NCBI RefSeq assembly: GCF_000764305.2
Contig: NW_025947367.1
Location: 211,864 to 275,863, forward strand
Source: Hyalella azteca
Lineage: Eukaryota > Arthropoda > Malacostraca > Amphipoda > Hyalellidae
DNA: 64,000 nucleotides
Reading direction: 5' to 3'
Both the position numbers and the translations under genes were made by a program. Positions 45,701 to 50,200 of this stretch are shown here, one piece after another; position 1 is the stretch's first letter; each line of letters starts with the position of its first letter. The notes under the pieces are model-generated. The model worked only from the letters and a program-made list of their open reading frames with translations, was not told the origin of the DNA and searched no databases.

Positions 45701-47237
45701 GCATTGAGAGTGCCCAGGTACGAATAGCAGTGGAAAGTGTATGGGTACAAATACCATTGGCAAGTGTCCAGGTACGAATAGCATTGGGAAGTGTTCGGGT
45801 ACGAATAGCATTGGGGAGTGTCCTGGTACGAATAGTATTGGGATGTGTCCGGGTACAAATAGCATTGGGGAGTATCCAGGTACGAATAGCATTGGGAAGT
45901 GTTCAGGTATGAAAAAATTTGTGTCAAGAATGACTTTGTGAAGAATTCAAGGAATGTATAGCCTTCTGTAGAAGTTAAGGTACATACAACATAATAAGAA
46001 CATCAGGTAAGAATAATGTTATGAAAAAGGTTAAAACCGAACATTGAAACGTCAAGCCAGTTTCAAGCAGGTTTCAAAGAAAATTGAAAGGTCAAGCCAC
46101 TTTCTAAACATTGTGGTATCCTATTAGAGAGCTGGCCACCTGAGACTTTTCATATCGTATTTGATGATCATGCTTTGGTCATGCTTGATTTCTGGTGTGA
46201 GATTGCTTATTTATTAGCCGAAGCTGATTAAACTAATAATATTCAGAAACTAATACAATTTAGAAACTAATAATATTCGGAAACTAATAATTGTAAACTT
46301 TCAGGTGATGAGCAGCAGCGCGCGTGGGTACCTCATCCACCGACCAGCCACATCACAAAGCCCTGCAGCCGAAGGTTGGGTTCCAACCTCCGTCATCCAA
46401 CCCCCTGCACCTTCCCCAGTGTCCCCACCACCTCCTGTATATTCCTCTACGTCCCAACACAGTCCCAGAAAATCCCCATGTGGCAGCTGCAGTCCTAATA
46501 ATCCTCAAAACCTACAAATGTCTTCAGCTTATCCTGTGATGTCAGCGAAAAAATCCTGGATGAAATTCCGCAAGCCTTCGTTTTCTAAACGCGAAGCTAA
46601 GGCGGCCGCGGCGCTCAGGAAAGACGAGGTGGAGCGGGTGAAGCTTGGCCTTGCCATGCAATCGTCGGGCGATTACGGGAATAATTCCATGGAAAGATAC
46701 GCGAGTTTCGACGACACCAGCACCCTTAGTGACAGGAACTCCATCGGCAGCGGCAGCTTCGGCGGCGCTGACCTCTACTCAGTGAGCAACAGCAGCGACA
46801 TCAGCATTTCCGATCGCCTGAGTTGTGGCGCTAATAGCTCCATGGATTACCTCAACACACTCAACAGGAACGTCATCTCGACCCTAGACGACGTGTCGGA
46901 GTGCGTTATTGTGGGTGACGGTGGTGACGACTTACTTCACGTCGTACGTCCTCTAACATCCATGACGTTAACCACCACGGGACAGCCCGTGACTTTAACC
47001 CTCCACATCGGTGGGTCCGGGGTACAGGCGGCGAGTGTGTCGTGGTTTGGTCCGAGCGGGGAACTTGAAAACGACACTCGGTTCGAGCAACAACACTTGA
47101 GGGACGGCACAGTATCTCTTCACTTGGATACTTGCACGTCTGCTGACTTAGGGCGCTACACGTGCGTTGTTACTTGCGTCGATAACGTCGCTTCTCGTCA
47201 ACTCAGATGCTCGGCTACCGTCAGTTTGAGCTCGTAA
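14367..47237 (+). CDS. Trio/Kalirin-like RhoGEF (DH-PH-SH3-Ig), 15-exon model
   Basis: Spliced gene assembled from exons 14367-14591, 17307-17406, 18676-18890, 20197-20280, 28535-28634, 29814-29928, 31025-31135, 32854-33010, 33453-33680, 34683-34874, 36325-36554, 43875-44186, 44602-44893, 45454-45555 and 46305-47237. Lengths sum to 3396 nt, in frame throughout, giving 1131 residues. DH lies at about 250-440, PH about 440-565, SH3 about 795-855, Ig about 1036-1130. DH and PH most resemble the second GEF unit of Trio/Kalirin/UNC-73: [28 protein letters not shown], and the [10 protein letters not shown] end of PH. In Trio that unit catalyses GDP-GTP exchange on RhoA; assigning RhoA here is inference. 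No Sec14, spectrin-repeat or first GEF unit is encoded in the window, so this is either a short isoform or the 3' half of a larger gene. A large alternative first exon lies at 24626. Confidence 0.85.
14592..17090 (+). other. Intron 1 (main part), no other gene
   Basis: AT-rich intron sequence. At about 15670-15795 the phrase GAGAACCACTTGCCCAATTA recurs in a few variants (a small diverged tandem repeat), and one undetermined base (N) is present near 15795. Frames at 15001-15330 and 15628-15906 look random. Confidence 0.6.
17100..17306 (+). repeat. GTTGCGTGTTG minisatellite ending on an acceptor
   Basis: About five diverged units with GAAAGTTGAACACTTGTTGC and GTGTTGCGTGTTGGA cores. The last unit becomes the splice acceptor itself, GTGTTGCGTGTTGCAG, of the next exon. 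Confidence 0.8.
17307..17406 (+). CDS. RhoGEF exon 2: short linker exon
   Basis: 100 nt, phase 0 in and phase 1 out, encoding about 33 residues ([20 protein letters not shown] and then [13 protein letters not shown]). Acceptor TTGCAG|GTGGGC, donor GCAG|GTTAGT. Support is the phase match on both sides: the preceding exon ends in phase 0 and the next acceptor needs exactly one base, restoring a Gly codon. It is wedged between two tandem arrays. Skipping it would shift the frame. Confidence 0.6.
17407..17750 (+). repeat. 17-bp minisatellite starting on a donor site
   Basis: About 20 copies of GTGCAACACATCACCCA begin within the 5' splice site of the preceding exon (GTTAGTGCAACACATCACCC). The three overlapping 114-208 codon plus-strand frames here are produced by a stop-free 17-bp unit and should not be annotated. 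Confidence 0.9.
17751..18675 (+). other. Remainder of intron 2
   Basis: No repeat, gene or RNA recognised. Short frames only. Confidence 0.6.
18676..18890 (+). CDS. RhoGEF exon 3: acidic [10 protein letters not shown] box and Ala/Gly-rich segment
   Basis: 215 nt, phase 1 to phase 0. Acceptor ATACGAAG|GTCTGG, donor CCCGC|GTGAGT. Encodes an acidic start ([20 protein letters not shown]) followed by an Ala/Gly/Val-rich low-complexity stretch ending [10 protein letters not shown]. From memory, an acidic ELPPPM-type motif occurs N-terminal to the second GEF domain in Trio-family proteins, which supports the assignment; treat it as a reminder, not a search result. The acceptor has a poor polypyrimidine tract. 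The opposite strand and other frames are also open because the exon is very GC-rich, but only this frame chains in phase. Confidence 0.6.
19163..20175 (+). repeat. 1-kb array of a 14-bp unit, about 70 copies
   Basis: Near-perfect head-to-tail copies of CTTATAATCTCTCG. The left end is dominated by a TTGC variant, the middle is homogeneous, and the right end carries CTCATAATCTCT variants. It ends about 20 bp before the acceptor of the next exon, so it occupies most of the intron and its pyrimidine-rich approach to the 3' splice site. Confidence 0.95.
20197..20280 (+). CDS. RhoGEF exon 4: short helical linker before the DH domain
   Basis: 84 nt, phase 0 to 0, encoding 28 residues: [20 protein letters not shown] and then ENIVKEKM, predicted helical from its composition. 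Acceptor GGCCGTGCAG|GGC; donor AAGATG|GTCAGT, somewhat weak. It continues in frame from INSR of the previous exon and into EQHEGSG of the exon at 28535. An ATEL..IVKEKM-like helix just before the GEF unit fits the Trio family. Confidence 0.75.
20281..21394 (+). other. Intron 4, first part
   Basis: Contains a patch of ATGATGATGTAATATAATGA-type simple repeats at 20300-20460; otherwise nothing recognised. Confidence 0.6.
21395..21592 (+). repeat. 22-bp minisatellite, about 9 copies
   Basis: Copies of GATACGGTGTGACGTTACTG plus GC in tandem, nearly identical, so recently expanded. A TATATA microsatellite follows at about 21765-21800. Confidence 0.95.
22560..22955 (+). repeat. 18-bp minisatellite, about 22 copies
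   Basis: Units of GCTACGTGTACTTAGACC and GCTACGTGTACTCAGGCT alternate. As 18 is a multiple of three, one frame stays open (22653-23039) and reads a [12 protein letters not shown] repeat. There is no splice context or start signal, and it lies inside an intron. Confidence 0.9.
23515..23722 (+). repeat. About 40-bp tandem repeat, 5 copies
   Basis: Copies of TTCATGAAGTCTTACGAACG followed by ATAAGTACAGCAGTGGTG. Low divergence between copies. Confidence 0.9.
23723..24625 (+). other. Possible promoter/5' leader region of the large alternative exon
   Basis: AT-rich, with no repeat. An in-frame TGA occurs at about 24590, and there is no AG between it and the ATG at 24626. The large frame downstream therefore cannot be entered by splicing just before its ATG, and transcription probably starts or splices somewhere in this stretch. 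I see no unambiguous TATA or initiator element. Confidence 0.35.
24626..27448 (+). CDS. 2.8-kb Ser-rich coding exon, probable alternative N-terminus of the RhoGEF
   Basis: An open frame of 940 codons in AT-rich DNA, with a normal amino-acid mix and far longer than chance. It starts [19 protein letters not shown]. Visible features: a doubled RRRRLAN motif at about residues 71-86, four copies of SSDPMAE at about 625-655, a basic stretch [20 protein letters not shown] near 780, and a Lys/Arg-rich end near 900-925. It is Ser/Asp/Glu-rich and probably disordered; no known domain is recognised. GACGAG|GTTCGT at 27424 is a usable donor in phase 0 and would fuse residue 933 to EQHEGSG of the exon at 28535, giving about 1856 residues. 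If unspliced it ends NTCSA at 27446-27448. The alternative is an independent intronic gene. Coding status is strong; the fusion is inferred. Confidence 0.8.
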   Translation: MSFEDKETRNDKIDDYFDSNLNASFDAKNISNLQNCLTIHHPIEEKNLPNVGRESQSHSSLGNTVSCNLHGRRRRLANRRRRLANAKYGRSVSEEPDFDEPEAAPQTPIDVSEFISSLSSCPKSGKPDRLSKCRAPETDEITVYSLSTNLEKELSGEQLDRSVRLSEVEVQNIIISNESIGESELQTSQGCLADLDSSSSLPDPFQDSTSGISDSSNLSEKASGDYASPDLIITSPRVLCRMEESHGCENGTEFNNKSSNYEQGQLCTHENNFVEVNQSGSPRRVNRVSVSGMKKLHRLSELVKNLSINNADPCNNSLDDIDESSNSDGNDQVLLVLPENKDLSSSPSSALTNEAVSSIAVDDVEGSVHFSHHECPLASTEDMTVRWEDTETVLTKNDVVISENDTRHLSLESTLQDAEDLANFTKPKRPADHGSCTIDCDASVKSDIEDESSPKYLNLSNGIKTLEKNPNSNVEASIVEEGKKKRITYKNSNKSEKHSVSDACEQIIKMFGGDKILDIPVADEKKSAIRYAPEIDTRPPAPVSQLIIHYDAIDSRNSQRQSRKHGKFLKTSLDAPETPATLSTKFQEVPSTSVSVKADNETEYSDLCAESSSSSDDSINLLPESSDPMAESSDPMAESSDPMAESSDPMAESCDRVLESQPAESEVTTPPKSLSSRSGSSESLNSHSNFSNSPPRYTRQRSTSLTQDLINASIENDLRHSPGSGIDDESIQRRSSRTLRLRRSSEGYSDAPENSQRKARGRSFDPHFGENADKKEPKIKKSRSSAFQKLRSMTRSFTHLDIFPKSHDVLTGDSGTKDTSDSLLPFRSTLYRSKRKSKIHDNESKRSSGGSRISKDLSEATDLTPRVIEIPEEIPTNLFSKHPCVVPNIEPVVTSKDKTTLKKRVAKKKKAYEHYAATKKSNERPTIVRVYDEVRNTCSA
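27449..28534 (+). other. Intron before the DH-leader exon
   Basis: AT-rich, no gene or array. If the large exon ends at its own stop instead of being spliced, this would hold its 3' untranslated region. No clear AATAAA polyadenylation signal was found in the first few hundred bases. Confidence 0.5.
28535..28634 (+). CDS. RhoGEF exon 5: linker before the DH domain
   Basis: 100 nt, phase 0 to 1, encoding [20 protein letters not shown] and then [14 protein letters not shown]. Acceptor GTGTCTCAG|GAG, donor CCGG|GTATGT. This exon can accept either the upstream short exons or the large exon at 24626, since both end in phase 0. It is therefore the first exon common to both proposed isoforms. Confidence 0.8.
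29182..29293. mobile_element. MITE-like element fragment, copy 8
   Basis: Left end CTCTCAGAGAACTGATTGAG then ACTTTGTCCTAATATAGCGA, followed by a GAGTTATCTTGATCCACTAT interior and TTAGTGCTACGAGAATTC. The right inverted end is lost. Confidence 0.6.
29450..29740 (+). repeat. 16-17 bp minisatellite, about 17 copies
   Basis: Copies of GTCGAATTAATTTAAC grade into GTCCGAATGAATTTGAC variants. Confidence 0.9.
29814..29928 (+). CDS. RhoGEF exon 6: start of the DH domain
   Basis: 115 nt, phase 1 to 2. Acceptor TTTTGTTGCAG|ATGAAG, donor CAGG G|GTACGG. Encodes [20 protein letters not shown] and then [18 protein letters not shown]. The segment [16 protein letters not shown] is the first conserved helix (CR1) of the DH domain, whose glutamate contacts switch I of the GTPase in family structures. 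The end VVQG joins YMAEM in the next exon, equivalent to the VEGYM motif of Trio. Confidence 0.93.
29931..30375 (+). repeat. Diverged ~40-50 bp tandem repeat starting at a donor
   Basis: Recurring AATGAACTGCAGTTCATTTA followed by GTGGAAATT, about 9 diverged copies. It begins just after the 5' splice site at 29929. GAACTGCAGTTC is itself a perfect palindrome, so each unit can form a small hairpin. Confidence 0.8.
30376..31024 (+). other. Remainder of intron 6
   Basis: AT-rich. A loose repeat of TAATAAGTATTACCTTATTA-like text occurs at 30835-31000, just before the next acceptor. No gene. Confidence 0.6.
31025..31135 (+). CDS. RhoGEF exon 7: DH domain, second segment
   Basis: 111 nt, phase 2 to 2, encoding [20 protein letters not shown] and then [16 protein letters not shown]. 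Acceptor GGCACGGCAG|GTACATGG, donor [21 protein letters not shown]...WH is highly characteristic of the second DH of Trio/Kalirin. The plus and minus frames of 100-120 codons overlapping 31004-31372 are not genes: they come from this exon plus the array that follows. Confidence 0.95.
31137..31390 (+). repeat. About 47-bp tandem repeat immediately after a donor
   Basis: About five copies of a unit with GGGGCCATTTTTGTGGCTCT, GGCACATTGATACTGGGAG and GGGAACTGC. The array starts within about 20 bp of the 5' splice site of the preceding exon. Confidence 0.9.
31578..32479 (-). pseudogene. Truncated non-LTR retrotransposon, reverse-transcriptase C-terminal part
   Basis: Minus-strand relic inside intron 7. 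The frame at 32174-32479 reads [12 protein letters not shown], then [12 protein letters not shown] and [17 protein letters not shown], ending [11 protein letters not shown]. This is the typical end of the reverse-transcriptase domain of arthropod non-LTR elements. A second stretch at 31578-31808 ([20 protein letters not shown]) is the usual C-terminal tail. Between them the frame is broken by at least two in-frame TAG codons and a shift, so the copy is dead. It lacks endonuclease and most of the reverse transcriptase (5' truncation). No 3' poly(A)-like tail was identified. Confidence 0.85.
32483..32516. repeat. Perfect 15-bp inverted repeat with 4-nt loop
   Basis: GGTGGAAAGCGGACA and TGTCCGCTTTCCACC flank CTAT. 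The hairpin sits directly at the 5' (truncated) edge of the retrotransposon relic, within 5 bp of its last recognisable codon. Confidence 0.95.
32517..32853 (+). other. End of intron 7
   Basis: No feature beyond the pyrimidine-rich approach to the acceptor (TTGTTTCTTTCCGCAG). Minus-strand frames at 32584-32959 overlap the DH exon antisense and are shadows. Confidence 0.7.
32854..33010 (+). CDS. RhoGEF exon 8: DH domain, third segment
   Basis: 157 nt, phase 2 to 0. Encodes [20 protein letters not shown] then [20 protein letters not shown] and [12 protein letters not shown]. Acceptor TTTCCGCAG|TTTC, donor TTCGAG|GTGAGT. The [12 protein letters not shown] block is near-invariant in the second DH of Trio/Kalirin and gives the family call. 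The first base completes an Asp codon from the previous exon (WHR-D-FF). Confidence 0.95.
33011..33452 (+). other. Intron 8
   Basis: AT-rich, no array or gene. Ends TTTATCGTGCAG. The 132-codon frame 32870-33268 is exon 8 read through into this intron. Confidence 0.8.
33453..33680 (+). CDS. RhoGEF exon 9: DH catalytic CR3 helix and start of PH
   Basis: 228 nt, phase 0 to 0. Encodes [20 protein letters not shown], then [20 protein letters not shown], ending [11 protein letters not shown]. The segment [19 protein letters not shown] is the CR3 helix that forms the exchange surface in DH domains, and all of the usual hydrophobic and basic positions are kept, so an active exchange factor is expected. 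The end [10 protein letters not shown] matches the DH-PH junction of Trio-type proteins. The donor is TTTAAG|GTGCGT. The exon end with its donor is repeated downstream in a small array. Confidence 0.96.
33681..33835 (+). repeat. Tandem duplicates of exon 9 end plus donor, about 3 copies
   Basis: The 50-bp segment GCATGATGACCATCGGCAGG, TTACAGGACTTTAAG, GTGCGTGCACAACCT is repeated after the genuine exon end, so candidate 5' splice sites recur at TTTAAG|GTGCGT (33730/33731) and TTTGAG|GTGAGT (33780/33781), with a last partial copy lacking one. Using any downstream donor adds GTG CGT GCA CAA CCT GCA TGA, i.e. an early stop. Confidence 0.9.
33836..34682 (+). other. Remainder of intron 9 with ~100-bp diverged repeats
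   Basis: From about 34200 to 34640 a phrase CATTTTCTTGTCACTTCTCT and then AAATTGTTGGTAACAAA returns about four times at about 115-bp spacing, reaching to within 50 bp of the next acceptor. No gene. Confidence 0.7.
34683..34874 (+). CDS. RhoGEF exon 10: PH domain, first half
   Basis: 192 nt, phase 0 to 0. Encodes [20 protein letters not shown], then [20 protein letters not shown] and YFCKSYLQ. The beta-strand pattern QG.LL...L and the FLFEQ..IFSE motif are diagnostic of the PH domain that follows the second DH in Trio/Kalirin. In that family the PH domain packs on DH and modulates exchange. Acceptor ATCATTACAG|GGC, donor CTACAG|GTATAG. Confidence 0.95.
34875..35065 (+). repeat. Tandem duplicates of exon 10 end plus donor
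   Basis: The segment GCAAGAGCTATCTACAG|GT with the following AGTGCGAGTCTTGTATTGGA and ATATAATATACTGTTACTGG is present about three times, so additional 5' splice sites appear at CTACAG|GTGGTG and CTACAG|GTAATA. A further relic of the same unit recurs near 35670-35730. Confidence 0.9.
35066..35914 (+). other. Middle of intron 10
   Basis: No gene. Includes pyrimidine-rich and poly-T stretches and the isolated relic of the exon 10 repeat. Confidence 0.6.
35915..36324 (+). repeat. 16-18 bp CATGACCTCGATGA minisatellite abutting an acceptor
   Basis: About 25 copies of CCCATGACCTCGATGA with small length changes. The last unit runs straight into the 3' splice site, CATGACCCCGTTTAG|ATC. The minus-strand frames of 76, 169 and 213 codons here are repeat artefacts. 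Confidence 0.93.
36325..36554 (+). CDS. RhoGEF exon 11: PH domain, second half
   Basis: 230 nt, phase 0 to 2. Encodes [20 protein letters not shown], then [40 protein letters not shown] and YQKEQTKH. The conserved tryptophan of the C-terminal PH helix is present ([12 protein letters not shown]), and the Q.DFL.ALQSPI.YQ tail is the signature that follows the second PH in Trio/Kalirin. Acceptor CCGTTTAG|ATC has only a short pyrimidine tract because the array intrudes; donor CACCA|GTGAGT is strong. Confidence 0.95.
36595..36860 (+). repeat. About 100-bp tandem repeat, 2-3 copies, after exon 11
   Basis: A unit with GATGCATTTTC, GCTTGGGATGTTTTCGTTCA, AATATTGAGAAG and CTCACGCTGAATATTAATA recurs, beginning about 40 bp past the donor. 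Confidence 0.75.
39684..39831. mobile_element. MITE-like inverted-repeat element, copy 9
   Basis: Begins TAGTGACACACTATCTTTCC and ends GCATCGCTATTTGGACAAAG then TCTCGTTCATTTCTCTGAGT. The right terminal repeat is intact; the left outer end is lost. Confidence 0.65.
41650..41965 (+). repeat. About 30-bp tandem repeat, about 10 diverged copies
   Basis: Recurring TAGCACTAATATCTAGTATT with CTCTAGCCTAC or CATCTCACCTAC tails. Confidence 0.88.
43875..44186 (+). CDS. RhoGEF exon 12: Ser/Pro-rich linker after PH
   Basis: 312 nt, phase 2 to 2, about 104 residues: [40 protein letters not shown], through [20 protein letters not shown], ending in an Ala/Thr-rich tail. Acceptor CTTCTCCTACAG|TATC, donor CCGCCAG|GTGGTG. 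No domain; basic patches ([19 protein letters not shown]) could be phosphorylation sites, which is inference only. It corresponds in position to the low-complexity linker between PH and SH3 of vertebrate Trio/Kalirin. The first minus-strand frame antisense to it is a shadow. Confidence 0.85.
44187..44362 (+). repeat. GTGGTG-rich minisatellite on a donor
   Basis: Begins at the 5' splice site itself (CCAG|GTGGTGTGGTGGTGGTGT) with units such as GTGGTGATGGTTGTGGTGTG. It makes the exon 12 frame run on to 44280. Confidence 0.85.
44602..44893 (+). CDS. RhoGEF exon 13: Ser/Pro-rich linker
   Basis: 292 nt, phase 2 to 0. Encodes [20 protein letters not shown], a run of Ser/Pro ([20 protein letters not shown]), then [20 protein letters not shown] and [11 protein letters not shown]. 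The SP and PP-rich sequence offers possible SH3-ligand and proline-directed phosphorylation sites (inference). Acceptor TTTTTCCAACAG|TGAC; donor CATGGG|GTGTGT. The neighbouring frames at 44601-44883 are overlapping shadows of the same Pro-rich exon. Confidence 0.85.
44900..45235 (+). repeat. About 115-bp tandem repeat, 3 copies, at a donor
   Basis: Units containing ATCATAATTATATTCATTTA, TAATTATTAGCTAACTTCTC and CATCATAGGACACAAAATTA then TCTTCCCGTG. The first copy starts within about 15 bp of the preceding 5' splice site. Confidence 0.85.
45285..45437 (+). repeat. 21-bp minisatellite leading into an acceptor
   Basis: About 7 copies of GTATAATTTCGTGTAAAACG and T, with small differences, ending about 16-20 bp before the next acceptor. 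Confidence 0.9.
45454..45555 (+). CDS. RhoGEF exon 14: first half of SH3 domain
   Basis: 102 nt, phase 0 to 0. Encodes [20 protein letters not shown] then [14 protein letters not shown]. The pattern ILQPYAAL...[12 protein letters not shown] is the ALYDY strand, RT loop and acidic turn of an SH3 domain. The rest of the domain (conserved GWVP) is in the next exon. Acceptor TTGGTGCAG|GGC, donor GTCCAG|GTACCA. The frame stays open into the following 27-bp array up to 45912, which makes the exon look far longer than it is. Confidence 0.88.
45556..45915 (+). repeat. 27-bp minisatellite with repeated donor-like sites
   Basis: About 13 copies of GGGTACGAATAGCATTGGGA then AGTGTCC. It starts at the 5' splice site (TCCAG|GTACCAAT), and several later units again contain TTCAG|GTACGAAT or CCAG|GTACGAAT. 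All overlapping plus and minus frames here are repeat artefacts. Confidence 0.93.
45916..46304 (+). other. Remainder of intron 14
   Basis: Contains a short duplication around AAAGGTCAAGCCACTTTC (46030-46110) and, immediately before the acceptor (46225-46300), a GAAACTAATAATATTCGGAA type tandem repeat of about 4 copies. Confidence 0.7.
46305..47237 (+). CDS. RhoGEF exon 15: end of SH3, Ser-rich linker, Ig-like domain, stop
   Basis: 933 nt including TAA. Starts [14 protein letters not shown] and completes SH3 with [12 protein letters not shown]. There follows a Pro/Ser-rich segment, a basic stretch ([20 protein letters not shown]), a Ser-rich acidic stretch, and an Ig-like domain from about [16 protein letters not shown] to SATVSLSS. 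It has the core tryptophan (VSWFGPSG) and the D.G.YTCVV motif, but the B-strand cysteine position reads TLTLHIG, without Cys. The TAA at 47235-47237 overlaps a good donor (AGCTC|GTAAGC), so either the protein ends here or an intron begins. Downstream FN3 or kinase exons, known from UNC-73 and vertebrate Trio respectively, were not found in the next 7 kb. Confidence 0.88.
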   Translation: MMSSSARGYLIHRPATSQSPAAEGWVPTSVIQPPAPSPVSPPPPVYSSTSQHSPRKSPCGSCSPNNPQNLQMSSAYPVMSAKKSWMKFRKPSFSKREAKAAAALRKDEVERVKLGLAMQSSGDYGNNSMERYASFDDTSTLSDRNSIGSGSFGGADLYSVSNSSDISISDRLSCGANSSMDYLNTLNRNVISTLDDVSECVIVGDGGDDLLHVVRPLTSMTLTTTGQPVTLTLHIGGSGVQAASVSWFGPSGELENDTRFEQQHLRDGTVSLHLDTCTSADLGRYTCVVTCVDNVASRQLRCSATVSLSS

Positions 47238-50200
47238 GCATAGCAAATGTTTTAATTTCTACGACCAATTGTATGATTGGGACAGGTTGAGATGATTTAG
47301 ATTATAATCAAAGAAACAAATGTCAAGTTTATTCATTTTTTTCTACTGTAAAAATTCATTCCTTGCACAGTTGTGCCAAATTAGAACCCTTTTCGGTGTT
47401 TCTTTCTAAGCTCTTTTTCTGATAACTGATATCTGATCGTTCTGCCGTAATTCATGACGAAAATGACGTTGACAACCAATCAAATTCATCATTACATCAT
47501 CGATCTTTATAAAGAAAAGTAAATTTAAAAAATAAGTTATGGAACGCTTCAAATTACTTGTGGTTGCAAAAGCATTCTCACCAATTTCTGTCCGTTTTCC
47601 AGGCAAACTGTATTGGTCTCGTAGAATAAGATTTATACTTCTGCAAATATTTTTTATTTCAAACGCCAATTTGTTGTCATTGAGAAAATGGTACCTTGAC
47701 GCTGAAATTTTCATTAGAGAAGTGCTTTAAAATATGCTGGATTGAATTCTTGCTTGAATATTTTGCCCATTACTTCTGATTTGTACGCATCGCATCATCC
47801 TAAGTTAAATATTGAAGACATTATTTCCGACCAATCAGTTTTCGGATTTTCGAAAAGCTTCACATTTTTTAACCTAAAGGCTAACCTCTAGCGACTTGAA
47901 GTTACAAATCTATGTTATAATATGGATTCTTGTTCGTTAGTTACGTTATCTTTGCAGGACTAGTTCGTTCTTATGTACATAACTACTTTTAATGCTTGAA
48001 TCTCATAGATTTTCTAGACATGCTTTTACCGTGTTTTTTTTTTCTATGTGTTCTACCAATATATTAAGTGCTGTTCCATTGAGATTTTAATTCCAATGAA
48101 ATTATTTCCGTTCCTTCTAGATGTAATTCTAGAGTTTTCGTAATCAATGAACACGTAGCCCTAGTCTTAGCAGTAGCTCTAGTTTTCAGTTTGGCGGTGC
48201 AGCATTTTTATTTCAACCAAAGAACGTGTTATTGGTCCTCCGATCACCTCTGTGCCTTTATTTTATCGTATATCTGACATAAACATTATCAATTTTCCAT
48301 GTTTGTGTGTGAAAAGTTACTGAAAGAAAGATTTCAACTTCAATCACGGAAAAATTAGTTCATGGTGACGTTATGATTGTCTATTTGTTAATGAGCGTCA
48401 TGGTCTATTAATCAAACCTCCGATTTGATTGCCGATTGAACCGAAGTTTGATTGCCGATTGAACCGAAGTTTGATTACCGATTGAACCGAAGTTTGATTG
48501 CCGATTGAACCAAAGTTTGATTGCCGATTGAACCAAAGTTTGATTGCCGATTGAACCGAAGTTTGATTGCCGATTGAACCGAAGTTTGATTGCCGATTGA
48601 ATTGACGGTTACTAGGATCGTGCGAGGCGTTAGTGCATTTTCTCTAGTTAAAATACGGATTATCCTAGCAACAAATTGCTTCTATGTCAAGGTGTACGTA
48701 TAAGCATTCTTCCTCTATTTATAATTTAATAGGTTCAAACATTACAGGTCTGAAGATTATAGGTCTAAAAACTAAACCTATTAACGATTAAATAATTCTC
48801 TCCTAACCGACCATTATTGAAACACACTACGGAATGAAAGCTTTTTTCGTTCATGTTCAATTAATATGTTAATGTTGTAAATATGAGGACGGATTTCCAT
48901 CTCCACTATTTTTATACAATATTTTACCTAATTTCAATGTTAAACATTTTTCTCATATGAAACACGTTTCCGTGGTTGTATGTAATTCCGGATTTAAAAT
49001 GAATTATTTTCCTGCTCCCCACCTAACAAAATATAAATTTATTCCACTTTTACTGTTAAAATTATCTTAATCTTCCACTATTTTGTTCTTTTAGTCGTTA
49101 AGTATTTGAATGGGACCAAAACCATTGTTTTGTCGTAGATTTAAGCGTATGAATTTCCTCTTGCAACTTCTAAAATTAATTATATTTTTCTAAATGTGTC
49201 TTGAGTCGTAGATTTAGTTGATGTCTATGAACTAAGATTGCTAGTGCAGCATAGATATTTTGCAACCGCGGTGGAAGGATAAATTGCTTGTCTTCAACCC
49301 GTCATCGTGACCGTTTAGGATCAAGTTAATTTTCAATGATAGATGATCCATTTTTTGCTATAAAATATTCATTTTACTTCCCTGAGTTTTTAAATTGAAT
49401 TTTTAATTTTCCGCAATTCAACAACGGTTACGCAAATTCATCAGTGATTCTCAAGAAGCAATTTTAATGACCGTTCATCGAAAGCCCAGGTACATCAAAG
49501 TCAATTAACAGTAAAGCGGATGGGTTTTAACATGAAAGAAACTTTGTGTTGTAATTAATAAAGCGGTATCTCAAGGAAATGTGCCAATAGAATTATTATA
49601 AACTTTTAGAAACCAACCAGTGAGGCTAACGTGTTTATTTTTCTTAATATAAGTGATGTTATTTCCCTTAAAAATTGATGCAAGTATGGAACGAAAAATT
49701 GGCGATTTTTTAGGTTCTATTCCAAAATTCCTGAAGCTTGTCGAAGATCTGCCTTGCACATCTGTTTAATTTTTGCATTTGCTTTTGTACTGATGTAAAG
49801 GAAAGGAACATTGTAATTGCGGTCATGGTAATGATTGAATATGTCAGTACTGAATTTAAGTGATGGTAATAAACTATTACGTCGCGGCTGTACGTTTCTC
49901 ATGACAGAAATTAGTAGCGTAATGATGGTAATGAATTTATCCTAAGGAACTTGTCGGTCTTCATGATTCATGGTAATGAAGTGAAGACTTGCCGTGCTAT
50001 GTTTGACTGTGATTTCGTTCACCTGGAAACTCCTGCAAATACAACGTAGACTAACTGTAACGCGTTTCATTCTCATTCATTTTATATATGGATTGTAGTT
50101 CAATACTCACTGCAAGGTAAGTGAAATGAACTGTCAGTAGAAAACTGTTTCTAGCTCTATGTGAAAAATGAAAGATAATGGGATATTATACGCTGACTTT

